Source: RACS-047 sp031553855
GTDB taxonomy: Bacteria; Bacillota; Clostridia; Christensenellales; Pumilibacteraceae
Assembly (NCBI GenBank): GCA_031553855.1
Contig: JAVBKW010000027.1
Span: 93,115-157,114, forward strand
Length of the DNA: 64,000 bases
Direction of reading: 5' to 3'
A program made the translations under genes and the position numbers. Below are positions 8,305 through 18,344 of this stretch, piece by piece. How positions within the stretch are numbered: position 1 is the first letter of the stretch; every line of letters begins with the position of its first letter. The notes under the pieces are model-generated. The model did no database searches and was not told the DNA's origin. It saw nothing but the letters and a program-made list of their open reading frames with translations.

Positions 8305-9789
8305 TTAATTTAATTCAAATGATAATAAATCAAGATTGCCGCTCTTTACTTCAAAACTTAAGACGCTTTTGCCGTTTCCGTTAAAAATGTTTGTGGCATA
8401 TTCTTTCCATGTGCCGGAAGATACATTTATTTCGGATACGCTTTTACCGTCAACTTTGACAAGCAGTCTGCCCTCGCCTCTTGCCGTTAATTTTATAGAA
8501 AACGTATCAGATAAATCAAAATATTTATAATTAGCCAAAACACCCTGCGTCATAGCGGTAATAAATCTTTCGTTATCGCGGCTTGTCACCATGGGAAAGC
8601 CTTCGGCTTTTTTATTGCTGGTGTGCGGCATGTTTCCATTTGACAGGTTACAGCAGATTGCCGCAGGATATTTGCCTGCGCCGGGCAGGCTTTTAACATA
8701 GAGTCCGCTTGTTGTGATCTCGACCTGTTCAATTCTTCCGTCAAATCTAATCTCAATCGGCTCAGCGCAAGCCTGACGGCTGTAATCGGTACCGTGTGTC
8801 TGGCGGTGATAAAAAACATACCATTGACCGTTTATGTTCTCTATACTGCCGTGATTTGTTCCGGTGTGGTTTAGCCTGTTTTTCGCCGATCTTCCCTTAT
8901 AACCGATATCGCCGTTTGAGACGATCGTTCCGCCGTATTCAAAGTCCCGATCGGGATACTTGCTGGTCGAATAGCACAGTTCATGGTTGTTTGCAGAGGA
9001 ATACACAAAATAATAGACATCACCAATCTTTCGTATCGACGCGCCCTCGTAAAAACCATGTCCGGAAAAGTGTCCGCCGTTATCATCATCCCTTCGCGCC
9101 GACACCTCGTACGGCGTTCCCTTGAGCTTTGCGGGCATAATGCGAACGGGCGGTGTTTTTACCGTGAGCATATCGTCCTCCAACTCACAGGTTGCTGGCC
9201 CGAAAATGCCGCCTTCGTGCGCCTCGATTTCCTCTTTTGTCTTGTTGAACATTTGCGTCTGAAGCTGAAGGCTTTGCTCTCTTGACATCAGATCCGTTTC
9301 GTCGAATGGATAATATGTGCCGTAGTACAGACGGATTGTGCCGCCGTCATTGATCAGCGCCGGATCGCCGGGAATAAAGCGGTTCAAATATGTGCCATCG
9401 GGATTTTTGACATGTCCGTAAAATTCAAATTTACCGTCGGGCGTATCGCATACGGCAACTCCGATGGGACCGGCGTAACTGTTAGAACAGTAATATAAAT
9501 AAAAGCGTCCGTCATTACCCATGACACAATCGGGCGCATACATATATTTTTTTCCTGCCGCAGTAAGAACAGGATCCTGCTTCAACTCATAATTGAAGCC
9601 TTTATTTGACCAATCCGATAAATCATCGACCGGCGCCGACCATATACGGTACGGCAGCATACAAAATTCTTCGCCTGCCTCCTTATCATGCGAGCCGTAT
9701 AAATAAACTCTGTCGCCAAAAACGTGCGGCTCGCCGTCGGGGATATATTCATCCAGTGGTAAAAAAGGATTAAAAACTTGTTTTTTCAT
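8305..9789 (-). CDS. GH43-family glycosidase with C-terminal beta-sandwich
   Basis: A second GH43-type propeller: an N-terminal DGEPHVFGDRVYLYGSHD blade, YAPDCVMGNDGRFYLYYC (catalytic Asp region) and FYEGASIRKIGDVYYFVYSS (general acid Glu region). The last roughly 130 residues (from about 365) look like a CBM6-type beta-sandwich (YKYFDLSDTFSIKLTARGEG). It would release arabinose or xylose from short oligosaccharides in the cytoplasm, as no signal peptide is present. The start at 9789 has AAGGAA 10 bases upstream; the longer in-frame start at 9816 would overlap the GH2 gene. It differs clearly from the adjacent GH43, so the two probably cleave different linkages. Confidence 0.88.
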   Translation of the reverse strand: MKKQVFNPFLPLDEYIPDGEPHVFGDRVYLYGSHDKEAGEEFCMLPYRIWSAPVDDLSDWSNKGFNYELKQDPVLTAAGKKYMYAPDCVMGNDGRFYLYYCSNSYAGPIGVAVCDTPDGKFEFYGHVKNPDGTYLNRFIPGDPALINDGGTIRLYYGTYYPFDETDLMSREQSLQLQTQMFNKTKEEIEAHEGGIFGPATCELEDDMLTVKTPPVRIMPAKLKGTPYEVSARRDDDNGGHFSGHGFYEGASIRKIGDVYYFVYSSANNHELCYSTSKYPDRDFEYGGTIVSNGDIGYKGRSAKNRLNHTGTNHGSIENINGQWYVFYHRQTHGTDYSRQACAEPIEIRFDGRIEQVEITTSGLYVKSLPGAGKYPAAICCNLSNGNMPHTSNKKAEGFPMVTSRDNERFITAMTQGVLANYKYFDLSDTFSIKLTARGEGRLLVKVDGKSVSEINVSSGTWKEYATNIFNGNGKSVLSFEVKSGNLDLLSFELN

Positions 9790-9802
9790 TTCAAAATTTT
9801 CC

Positions 9803-12259
9803 TTATACGATATCAAAGACGCATTTTACGTCGCCGAATTTCTCGCTTGAGATAATCAATTCCGCTTTTCCTGCTTCAAAACAGGATCTTACAATTGCCA
9901 GCAGCCTGCCTTTACAGACCGTAAATTCGCCCGTAGTATAGTTTTCTTCCGTGAACGCGGCTGCCGAGCCTAACGCTGCTAAATATGCCGAGCCCGAAAC
10001 TTTAGCAGTTATTTTTTCTCCCGATTCAGGGACTATCTGTCCGTTGTCGTCAACAATATTAATTTCCACAAACGCTAAGCTCTGTCCGTCCGATTTAAGC
10101 GCTTTTTTATCCGCTATGCAAACGATTTTATTTGCTTTACCCGGCGTAATGAGATTTTGCCTTGAAACCTCTTTGCCGTTTACATAACTTACCGCCAATA
10201 GCTCGCCGGGATTATATATTGTATCGAATCTTGCTTTAAAACGGTTATTCTTACCGACGGTTTTTTTGCCGATCGATTTTTTATTTAAGAAAAGCTCAAC
10301 CTCTTCTGCTGCAGAATAAACCTCTATTTCGATAGGTTTATTTTCATATCCGGGACGATACCACGAGTTTTCACAATCTTCCCATGCCCACGGAGCCATG
10401 CTGATTTTTTTTCCGTAATTAGACGGATTCATAACCGCAATATAAGTTTCTTTGCTGCCCCAAACGATTTTTCTGTAATGAAGAGACGGCTTGCCGCAGC
10501 CCGTAATATCAAAATCGCCGCAATTCGAAGTGCGGGCAGGATATGCGGGCTGCATCATTGCACGCGGAACATCAGGCTCATCCGGACTTAAGTATTTCGT
10601 GAAACCGCAACCTGTTTCGCCTATATAATCATGACTTACCCAAGTAAAATCGCCTATTACATGCGGCAATTTTTCGACCAGACTCCAAACGTTATCAATA
10701 TTGTTCGGAAAACTTTCAGTGCCGCAGATAATACGGTTAGGGAAAATTTGCGGTTCTTTTTCGTATCTGTGTTCCATGTAGTTATAACCGACAAAATCAA
10801 GCGGCGCGCATAAACTTTCCGTCCTGTCCGGCCATACTTGCTCCGACCACGGTGTAGAAAGATTTTGTCCGGGTCCGCCCATCGCACGCATCGCCTGCAT
10901 CTGTAAAAGCGTATCGTCGTCGTTTAAGCCGCTGAACATTGTCGGAACACCGGCAGTGACAAATCTTGTCGGATCAAGCTCGCGCACTTTTGCAGATAAT
11001 TTTGCGGCGTACTTTGCGCCGCCCTCAAGTCCGTTCCTCTCGTCCACTTCGTTACCTATCGACCAACAAAAAATACTCGGATGATTTCGCGCCGCCACTA
11101 TGGATGAAGTCATATCACTTTCCCACCATTCATTGAAAAAATGATGATAATCCGATACGTTTTTTTGCATGTTCCATACGTCAAACACTTCGGCAAACAC
11201 AAGTAAACCCAACCTGTCGCAGGCTTCCATCATTTCTTCGGACATCGGATTGTGCGCGCAACGGATTCCGTTATAACCGTTATCTTTATGTAGTTTCATA
11301 CGGCGGTATTCGCTGTCATAAAACGATGCCGCGCCCAAAATGCCGTTGTCGTGATGAACGCATCCGCCCTTGATTTTAACGGTTTTGCCGTTAAGGCGTA
11401 AACCATTGATGTGGTCTAAATGAATAGTGCGGATACCGAAAAGCTGGGTATGAGAATCTGTTGCCGAGCCGTCAATTATTAAATCTGTTTTTATCCGATA
11501 GAGGTTAGGATCATCAATATCCCAAACTTTAGGAGACGGAATAACAAGGCGGATGCGGCAATTACCTTTCCCGTTTTCAGGCAAAAAGACCACGCCTTCT
11601 CCGGTTGCCTCCGCTTTGTCGGATATTGCCGTGTCTCGCCCTTTATCTTCGAATAGTCCGACTTTGATTTTTCCCTTTAAATCTTTTAAAGAATGATTTT
11701 CAACTTCAACGTCGACTGTAACAAGCGCCTCCGATTTATCAAGGCGTTCAGTATACGCAAAGACAGGGTTTGCGCTCAGATGCACGTCTTCTCCAATAAG
11801 TAAATAAGCGCGCCTGTAAATGCCGGAGCCGGAATACCACCTTGCCGTATTCTGCATTGAATTATTAACGAATACGGAAAGTCTGTTTTTTGCGCCATAT
11901 TTAATATGCTTTGTCAGATCACATACAAACGGCGAATATCCGTAAGGATGGAAAGCCATCTTGTGCCCGTTGATAAATATTTCAGAATTGCAAAATATAC
12001 CGCCGAATTCAACGGCAATCCGTTTACCATGCCACTCATTCGGAACGTCGAAATATTTTGTATATGTGCCTAAATTGCCTTTGTACCAGCCTTTGTTAGG
12101 TCCGCCTGGGCAATCTGCCGAAATACCTTCCGAAATATCAATATCATGCGGAAGATCCACCGTCTTTTTTCCGCCGCCCATCATTCCTTGAATGATATAG
12201 AATAGCGCGGGAGGTTCTTTAGAAAACTCCCATCCCTGATCAAAACTTATTCGTTCCAT
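9803..12259 (-). CDS. GH2 glycosidase (beta-galactosidase/beta-glucuronidase type)
   Basis: An 818-residue family 2 enzyme. A jelly-roll sugar-binding domain (DLPHDIDISEG ... WYSGSGIYRRAYL) comes first, then an immunoglobulin-like domain and a TIM barrel. The acid/base Glu is in HPSIFCWSIGNEVDERNG (about residue 415) and the likely nucleophile Glu is in ICGTESFPNN. The C-terminal part carries DUF4982-like and Ig-like (Big-type) beta domains (KKALKSDGQSLAFVEINIVDDNGQIVP). This shorter architecture differs from LacZ and is common for exo-acting enzymes on plant galactans and related sugars. No signal peptide is seen, so it should be cytoplasmic. AAGGGG precedes the ATG. It is the second gene of the operon after GH3. 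Confidence 0.93.
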   Translation of the reverse strand: MERISFDQGWEFSKEPPALFYIIQGMMGGGKKTVDLPHDIDISEGISADCPGGPNKGWYKGNLGTYTKYFDVPNEWHGKRIAVEFGGIFCNSEIFINGHKMAFHPYGYSPFVCDLTKHIKYGAKNRLSVFVNNSMQNTARWYSGSGIYRRAYLLIGEDVHLSANPVFAYTERLDKSEALVTVDVEVENHSLKDLKGKIKVGLFEDKGRDTAISDKAEATGEGVVFLPENGKGNCRIRLVIPSPKVWDIDDPNLYRIKTDLIIDGSATDSHTQLFGIRTIHLDHINGLRLNGKTVKIKGGCVHHDNGILGAASFYDSEYRRMKLHKDNGYNGIRCAHNPMSEEMMEACDRLGLLVFAEVFDVWNMQKNVSDYHHFFNEWWESDMTSSIVAARNHPSIFCWSIGNEVDERNGLEGGAKYAAKLSAKVRELDPTRFVTAGVPTMFSGLNDDDTLLQMQAMRAMGGPGQNLSTPWSEQVWPDRTESLCAPLDFVGYNYMEHRYEKEPQIFPNRIICGTESFPNNIDNVWSLVEKLPHVIGDFTWVSHDYIGETGCGFTKYLSPDEPDVPRAMMQPAYPARTSNCGDFDITGCGKPSLHYRKIVWGSKETYIAVMNPSNYGKKISMAPWAWEDCENSWYRPGYENKPIEIEVYSAAEEVELFLNKKSIGKKTVGKNNRFKARFDTIYNPGELLAVSYVNGKEVSRQNLITPGKANKIVCIADKKALKSDGQSLAFVEINIVDDNGQIVPESGEKITAKVSGSAYLAALGSAAAFTEENYTTGEFTVCKGRLLAIVRSCFEAGKAELIISSEKFGDVKCVFDIV

Positions 12260-12302
12260 TATTTTTACCCCTTATTATTTATGAATCTGGTATTGATACC
12301 TT

Positions 12303-14591
12303 TTAGAAACCCAAAATATCTTTGTTGATGTCGTTTAAAAGCGCTTTCCATTCTTTAGGCGTAACGGCAGGTAAAAACATTTTTAAAACTTGAATCGGTT
12401 GGGAATACATGCCGGTAAACATATTACTGAATTCTTCTTTTTCAATTTTACGACCCGTAACGTGACTTGCTATTCCGCTGGCAATAACGCCGTCGTATAT
12501 CGCGTCAAGGTTTTCCTCTATAAATTGTTTTCCTGCCGGATGTTTGACAAGCTCTTTAATTAAAGATAATTCCGTTAATTCAGATACGATATTGAGCTCC
12601 TCTTCGATCGCCATAATTTCTTTTGCAAGAACAGTTTTCGATGCCGATTTTGATATTTGTATTTCATAAAGTCCCGCAGGCATATGGAAAGCATGGACTT
12701 CTTCGTTCCAATACGAAAACGTGCGTTTATCCAAAGTAAAGACTGCCGTCTTTGTTTCGCCGGGCTCTAAATCAAGCTTATCAAATCCCCGAAGCTCTTT
12801 CACGGGACGTAAAACGCCGCAATCTTTTACCGCTACATACAACTGAACAACTTCCTTCCCCGCAACTTTTCCGGTATTTTTAACGTTTACGGAAACTGTG
12901 AGAACGTCATCCGCGGTCATAATTTCTTTGCTTACTTTTAAGTCGCTGTATTCAAATTGAGTATAGGACAGCCCGTAACCGAACGGGAAAAGCACTTTTT
13001 GTTTCTTGCTTTCGTAATAACGATATCCAACGTATACACCTTCACGGTATTCAACCTTATTACCCGTACCGATATAATATAGATATGACGGATTATCTTC
13101 TGCGCATAGAGGGAACGTTTCAGCCAGTCTGCCGCTCGGATTAACTTTTCCGAACAACAAATTAACGGTCGCCTCGCCGATACCCTCGCCGCCAAGATAC
13201 ATTTCCAATATTCCTTTTACGTTTTCCAGCCATGGCATTTCGACCGCGCTACCGTTATGAAGAACAACTACGGTATTTTTCTGCAACTTTGCGACGGCTT
13301 CTATGAGCGCGTTATGGCTGTCGGGAAGTTTTAAATGCGTACGGTCGTTGCCTTCCGTTTCCATTTCCAAAGGTACGCCGGCAAATACGACCGCAACGTC
13401 GGCTTGTTTTGCGACTTTTACTGCCTGATCTATCAAGGAGTTGTCAGGCGTTAAGCCGTCATATCCCTGACTATATGTAACGTCCGCAAGACCTTTAACG
13501 GCATCCAAAGCTTTTGTTTTGAATACCGCATTGACTATCGAACTACCGCCGCCCTGAAAACGAGGATTATCGGCGAACTGTCCGATAAACGCGATTTTTT
13601 GTTTGCTGTTGAGCGGCAAAATATTGTTTTCGTTTTTCAATAAAACCGCCGATTGCTCGGCTGCCGCTCTTGATACTTCATGAGCTTTTTTATGATCGAT
13701 TTTTACATCTGTTTTTTTGTTCTCAACAGCCTTAAAGACTAAATTCAAAATATTTTCGCAAGCCGTATCGACTAAAAATTCGGGCAACATACCGGCTTTT
13801 ACGGCTTCTACTATCTCGCAGTCAGTCAACGGCTCTCCGGGCATCGTCAAATCCGTACCTGCAGCAACAGCTTTAACGCGGTTATGCGTCGCGCCCCAAT
13901 CGCTGACAACGCAGCCTTTAAATCCCCACTCGCCTCTTAAAACGTCCGTCATAAATTTGCGGTTTTCTGACGCGAAAGTGCCGTTGATTTTATTGTACGA
14001 ACACATGACCATCCATGGCTGAGCTTTTTTGACGACGCTTTCAAACGCCGGCATATAAATTTCTCTTAACGTCCGCTCGTCTATTTCTGAAGAAGATGTA
14101 AAACGCCTTGTTTCCTGATTGTTTGCAAGATAATGTTTGACGCAAGCGCCTGCGCCGCTGTTTTGCACACCTTCAACGTAAGATGAGCCTAGTTCGCCTG
14201 CAAGATAAGGATCTTCGGAAAAATACTCAAAATTCCTTCCGCACAAAGGACTTCTTTTAATATTAATGCCCGGACCTAAAAGAACGCTGACATTCTCAGC
14301 GCTGCATTGCTCGCCTAAAGACTGCCCGACTGATTTTATCAGTTCTCTGTCAAAGCTTGCACCAGCCGTGCTTAATGAAGGAAAACTGACCGCGGGATTA
14401 CTGTTAAAAATGCCAAGATTATCCGTAAGACCTTCCTGCTTTCTCAGTCCATGCGGACCGTCTGATAACCATATCGAAGGCACATCCAAACGCTCGACGG
14501 CTTTTGTCAGCCACGAGTTTTCTCCCGAACATAAAGACGCCTTTTCTTCAAGCGTCATTTCCTTAATAAGATTTTTTATTTTTTCAATCAT
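12303..14591 (-). CDS. GH3 beta-glucosidase/beta-xylosidase
   Basis: This 762-residue family 3 enzyme opens with the catalytic barrel (SIWLSDGPHGLRKQ; VSVLLGPGINIKRSPLCGRN) and has the nucleophile Asp in KGCVVSDWGATHNR. The second alpha/beta domain follows, then a fibronectin type III-like domain (ELRGFDKLDLEPGETKTAVF). Roughly the last 100 residues form an extra tail that I do not recognise. It probably removes terminal beta-glucose or beta-xylose, or alpha-L-arabinose, from imported oligomers; no signal peptide is present. It is the first gene of the glycosidase operon, with its own leader of about 70 bases and an AAGGAG ribosome binding site. The operon order is GH3, GH2, GH43, GH43, GH20. 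Confidence 0.94.
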   Translation of the reverse strand: MIEKIKNLIKEMTLEEKASLCSGENSWLTKAVERLDVPSIWLSDGPHGLRKQEGLTDNLGIFNSNPAVSFPSLSTAGASFDRELIKSVGQSLGEQCSAENVSVLLGPGINIKRSPLCGRNFEYFSEDPYLAGELGSSYVEGVQNSGAGACVKHYLANNQETRRFTSSSEIDERTLREIYMPAFESVVKKAQPWMVMCSYNKINGTFASENRKFMTDVLRGEWGFKGCVVSDWGATHNRVKAVAAGTDLTMPGEPLTDCEIVEAVKAGMLPEFLVDTACENILNLVFKAVENKKTDVKIDHKKAHEVSRAAAEQSAVLLKNENNILPLNSKQKIAFIGQFADNPRFQGGGSSIVNAVFKTKALDAVKGLADVTYSQGYDGLTPDNSLIDQAVKVAKQADVAVVFAGVPLEMETEGNDRTHLKLPDSHNALIEAVAKLQKNTVVVLHNGSAVEMPWLENVKGILEMYLGGEGIGEATVNLLFGKVNPSGRLAETFPLCAEDNPSYLYYIGTGNKVEYREGVYVGYRYYESKKQKVLFPFGYGLSYTQFEYSDLKVSKEIMTADDVLTVSVNVKNTGKVAGKEVVQLYVAVKDCGVLRPVKELRGFDKLDLEPGETKTAVFTLDKRTFSYWNEEVHAFHMPAGLYEIQISKSASKTVLAKEIMAIEEELNIVSELTELSLIKELVKHPAGKQFIEENLDAIYDGVIASGIASHVTGRKIEKEEFSNMFTGMYSQPIQVLKMFLPAVTPKEWKALLNDINKDILGF

Positions 14592-14667
14592 TTCTTGTTC
14601 TCCTTATTAAAATAAATAAAGTAATCTTATTCAGCGTTTATTATTGCAGATAAATACATTTACTTTA

Positions 14668-14673
14668 ATTATA
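14668..14673 (-). promoter_or_regulatory. -10 box for the glycosidase operon
   Basis: A perfect TATAAT on the minus strand lies about 77 bases upstream of the GH3 start. The -35 region is poor. Two ACTTAA half-sites (direct repeat, 11 bases apart) lie just upstream where an AraC-type activator could bind. Confidence 0.5.
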
Positions 14674-14737
14674 TAAATTAAGTTTTGGTTAAGTTTATCA
14701 AAATACTATTTAATTTGGTAATTTCCGTTACTATTTT

Positions 14738-16588
14738 TTAAATTGCAAACTGCGAATTGTACATGCTCGCATAGAATCCGTTTTCTTTTTGTAATAAATC
14801 TTCGTGTCTGCCTTGCTCAATAATATCGCCGTCCTTTAACACTAAAATAAGGTCGGCATTTTTTATAGTAGAGAGGCGGTGCGCTATAACAAAACTTGTT
14901 TTTCCTTTTGAGAGATTATCCATAGCCTGTTGAATAAGTTCTTCCGTATAGGTATCAACATTGGAAGTCGCCTCATCCAAAATAAGCATCGGCGCGTTTT
15001 GCACCATAGCGCGGGCAATGGTTAGAAGTTGCTTTTGTCCGCCGGAAATAGTCGTTTGCGACGTTAATGCACCGTCATAATTATTCGGCAGGGTTTCTAT
15101 AAATCTGTCTATATTGGCGGCTTTAGCGGCGGTTACTATATCCTCATCGGTTGCGCTTGCGTTAGAAAAGGCGAGGTTTTCTTTAACCGTTCCGTCAAAA
15201 AGCCAAGTATCTTGTAACACCATTGAAAACATTGAGCGCACTTCCGTTCTGGTCATATCCTTTATAGATTTGCCGTCAATAAAAATATCTCCGCCGTTTA
15301 ATTCATAGAAACGCATAAGCAAATTGACAAGCGTTGTTTTGCCCGCGCCGGTCGGCCCTACTATAGCTACTTTTTGTCCGGCTTTTATATCGGCGGAAAA
15401 ATCATTTATAACCGTCTTTTCGGGTAAGTATCCGAAATTAACGTTTTTAAATTCTACGTTGCCGCAAACTTTATTATTATTTTCCATTGCCGCATTTTCC
15501 TGCGTCTCTTCTTCTTCGCCCAAGAATTCAAACACGCGCTCGGAAGCTGCCGCCGCCGTTTGCAGTACGTTCATTATTTGACCTAGTTGCCCTATCGGCT
15601 GCTGAAACATATTAACGTAAATCAAAAATGCAGTTATCGTTCCGAAATCGCATTTACCATTTACATACAAAATTCCGCCTACAACACATACCGCCACGTA
15701 CCCTACTTTTGAAAGGAACGTCATGAACGGGTGCATAAGTCCCGAAATAGATGAGGATTTAAAATTAGCTTTTTGCAATGCGTCATTGAACTCGTCAAAT
15801 TGCTTTTTCGCGCGTTCTTCGGCATTAAACGCTTTTACTATCGTCTGTCCTGAAAAGGTTTCTTCAATCGTACCGTTGACCGCTCCTAAATATTTTTGCT
15901 GACGGACAAAATGCTTTTGCGAGAACTTCATAAAAATTATGACAACTAACAGATTGAACGGTACAGTTGCCATTGTAGTAAAGCCTAGCTGCCAACATAG
16001 CGCAAACATCGCAATCAACACGCCGACAAGCTGAAAAATCGAGGAGACGGTGGTGCTTATCGCCTGATTAAGCGACTGACCTATCGTATCGACGTCGTTC
16101 GTGACGCGGCTCATAGTGTCACCCAAAGGGTTATTATCAAAATACTTGAGCGGTAGCCGGTTAATTTTGCCCGAGATTTCGCTGCGGAGTTTCCGCGTTA
16201 CGCCCTGATTGACTTTTGCTAAAATAAATGCCTGAAAATACGACAAGAGCGCGCAGCCGCCGTAAGCAATAATAAGTGTTACGCAGGTTTTTACGATATA
16301 TGAATAGTCGAGAATATCCGCAACAACTCCGCCGCCGCCGTCTATAAAATGCTTTGCAACGGCATTTAAGCTGTTAGTCAAATCTTTGAGGAGCAGCGTT
16401 CCGTAAATCGTTAAGGCTACGGATACAAGGTTAAAAAGTATTACGAAAACAACCGGCACATAATACGGCCTTATGTACTTTATCAGCTTTATAAGGCTGC
16501 CCTTAAGGTCTTTCGCTTTAGGCTTTTTCCTTGCCGGAGCAAATACTACTTCTTTTTCTGTTTGCTTGATTTTACTTTTTCTGTTCAT
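14738..16588 (-). CDS. ABC exporter half-transporter, canonical ATPase subunit
   Basis: A 616-residue type IV exporter subunit with six membrane helices fused to an ATPase. Walker A is IVGPTGAGKTTLVNLL, the signature is TISGGQKQLLTIARAM, and Walker B with its catalytic Glu is LILDEATSNVD; the switch His is in VIAHRLSTIK. An N-terminal charged tail of about 30 residues precedes helix 1. Its start overlaps the stop of the partner gene by 4 bases (ATGA), so the two subunits are translationally coupled. The partner has a degenerate site, so this subunit carries the hydrolytic one. LmrCD, BmrCD and TM287/288 are the best-known pairs of this design. The exported compound may be a drug, peptide or lipid; it cannot be read from sequence. 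Confidence 0.93.
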   Translation of the reverse strand: MNRKSKIKQTEKEVVFAPARKKPKAKDLKGSLIKLIKYIRPYYVPVVFVILFNLVSVALTIYGTLLLKDLTNSLNAVAKHFIDGGGGVVADILDYSYIVKTCVTLIIAYGGCALLSYFQAFILAKVNQGVTRKLRSEISGKINRLPLKYFDNNPLGDTMSRVTNDVDTIGQSLNQAISTTVSSIFQLVGVLIAMFALCWQLGFTTMATVPFNLLVVIIFMKFSQKHFVRQQKYLGAVNGTIEETFSGQTIVKAFNAEERAKKQFDEFNDALQKANFKSSSISGLMHPFMTFLSKVGYVAVCVVGGILYVNGKCDFGTITAFLIYVNMFQQPIGQLGQIMNVLQTAAAASERVFEFLGEEEETQENAAMENNNKVCGNVEFKNVNFGYLPEKTVINDFSADIKAGQKVAIVGPTGAGKTTLVNLLMRFYELNGGDIFIDGKSIKDMTRTEVRSMFSMVLQDTWLFDGTVKENLAFSNASATDEDIVTAAKAANIDRFIETLPNNYDGALTSQTTISGGQKQLLTIARAMVQNAPMLILDEATSNVDTYTEELIQQAMDNLSKGKTSFVIAHRLSTIKNADLILVLKDGDIIEQGRHEDLLQKENGFYASMYNSQFAI

Positions 16589-18321
16589 AATTCAAGCTCC
16601 TTTTCCGATAACTGCGACTTTGCAATACCTAAGTATAACGGGCAAGTTTCTAATAACTCCTTATGCGTTCCAATGCCCGCAACTTTTCCGCCGTCTAAAA
16701 CAATTATTTTGTCCGCGTCCATAATAGTGCCTATACGCTGGGCAACTATTATTTTTGTTGCATCAGCGGCATAAGCCTTGATATTTTGCCTTACTTTCAA
16801 GTCCGTTTTATAGTCAAGCGCTGAGAAAGAATCGTCGAATATGTAAATTTGCGGTTTGAAAGCGACTGCCCTTGCTATAGACAACCTTTGCTTTTGCCCG
16901 CCGGACAGGTTCTTTCCGCCCTGAGAAATAATAGAATCATATTTGTCGGGCATTTCTTCAATAAATTCATCCGCGCACGCAACTTTTGCCGCCGTTTCTA
17001 TCAATTCCGCATCCGCGCTCATGTTGCCGTAAGCTATATTATTTGAAACAGAACCCGAAAACAAAAGGCTTTTTTGCGGAACATAGCCAATAACACTTCG
17101 CAAAGTTTCCTGTTTAACATCTTTTATATCAACGCCGTTTACAAGCACTTGACCGTCTGTTACATCGTAAAAACGCGGAACGAGATTTACGAGCGAAGTT
17201 TTACCCGCGCCTGTAAGACCTACTATTGCAGCCGTTTCGCCCTTATTGATTTTAAAACTTACGTTTTCCAAAACCGGTTTTTCCGCGCCCGAATACGCAA
17301 AGGAAACGTCTTTGAATTCTATCTCGCCGTCCGTAATAAAATCCCGGACATTCGGCGGATCTTTGATTTTGCTCACCGTGTTCAAAACCTCCGCAATTCT
17401 TTTTCCCGAAACCTGCGCTCTGGGGAACATAAGCAGCAACATTGTCATCATCATAAACGCCATTACCACTTGCCCCGAAAGCTGCGTGAACGCAAACATT
17501 GATGCAAAGAAATCGGGCGCGTTATCACGAAGTATTATGAAACTTCCAAGCCAATAAATAGAAAGTGTTATGCCGTAGTTGACTATCATCATCACAGGGC
17601 TCATAAGCGACTGAACGCGTCCGACAAAAAGGTTGGTTTTCGTCAGATCCGTATTTACGTCTTCAAATTTTCTGTCTACGGTGCTTTCGGCATTGAATGC
17701 GCGTATAACCTTTATCCCCGTGAGCTTTTCTCTGGTTACACCGTTTAGCTTATCGGTCAGCTTTTGGATCTTTTTGAATTGCGGAGCTAAGGACATCAAT
17801 ATGGCCAAAATCGCCGCAATCATAAACACAACGCCGACGGCTGTTGTAAAGGTCAGTTCAGACGACGATGTGAATATTTTCAAAATCGCCATGACCGCTA
17901 AAATAGGCGCGGCAATACCTATTCGTATCATCATCATTGTAGCACCCGTGACTTGCTGAACGTCGTTAGTACAACGCGTGATTAATGATGCGGTAGTAAA
18001 TTTATCGCTTTCTTCCATCGAAAAGCCGCCGACCTTTTCGTAAATGCGCCGCCTTAGATTTTTTGAATATGTCGAAGAAACTATTGACGTTAATATTGTG
18101 ATAGCGATAGTCGCCAATATTGCCCCTGCGCAAAAAATAAGCATTACACCGCCGGTTTTTAAAATTGCGGCGCTGCTTTCACCCGCCTGCACCTGCTTTA
18201 TTATTTGTTCAGTGTATGACGGCACCGTGACGTCACAAAATGCCTGAAGCACAATGAATACTATTATTAATGCAAGCAAAATCCATTGTTTAAGATTGAA
18301 ATATTTTAAAAGTTTGAACAT
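16585..18321 (-). CDS. ABC exporter half-transporter, degenerate ATPase subunit
   Basis: A 578-residue membrane-ATPase fusion. Walker A is IVGLTGAGKTSLVNLV and the signature is NLSGGQKQRLSIARAV. The Walker B region reads YIFDDSFSALD, with Asp where the catalytic Glu is normally found, and the switch His is replaced (IVAQRIGTIMD). These two changes mark the non-hydrolysing site of heterodimeric exporters. The gene follows the MarR gene after a short gap and is coupled to the next subunit. A MarR repressor in front of such a pair suggests induction by the transported or a related toxic compound. Confidence 0.93.
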   Translation of the reverse strand: MFKLLKYFNLKQWILLALIIVFIVLQAFCDVTVPSYTEQIIKQVQAGESSAAILKTGGVMLIFCAGAILATIAITILTSIVSSTYSKNLRRRIYEKVGGFSMEESDKFTTASLITRCTNDVQQVTGATMMMIRIGIAAPILAVMAILKIFTSSSELTFTTAVGVVFMIAAILAILMSLAPQFKKIQKLTDKLNGVTREKLTGIKVIRAFNAESTVDRKFEDVNTDLTKTNLFVGRVQSLMSPVMMIVNYGITLSIYWLGSFIILRDNAPDFFASMFAFTQLSGQVVMAFMMMTMLLLMFPRAQVSGKRIAEVLNTVSKIKDPPNVRDFITDGEIEFKDVSFAYSGAEKPVLENVSFKINKGETAAIVGLTGAGKTSLVNLVPRFYDVTDGQVLVNGVDIKDVKQETLRSVIGYVPQKSLLFSGSVSNNIAYGNMSADAELIETAAKVACADEFIEEMPDKYDSIISQGGKNLSGGQKQRLSIARAVAFKPQIYIFDDSFSALDYKTDLKVRQNIKAYAADATKIIVAQRIGTIMDADKIIVLDGGKVAGIGTHKELLETCPLYLGIAKSQLSEKELEL

Positions 18322-18344
18322 AAAATGTTCTCCTTATAATTAAA

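Noticed and set aside
8796..9285. Plus-strand frames opposite the GH43 genes
   Set aside because: They are shadows of strongly coding minus-strand genes with catalytic motifs.
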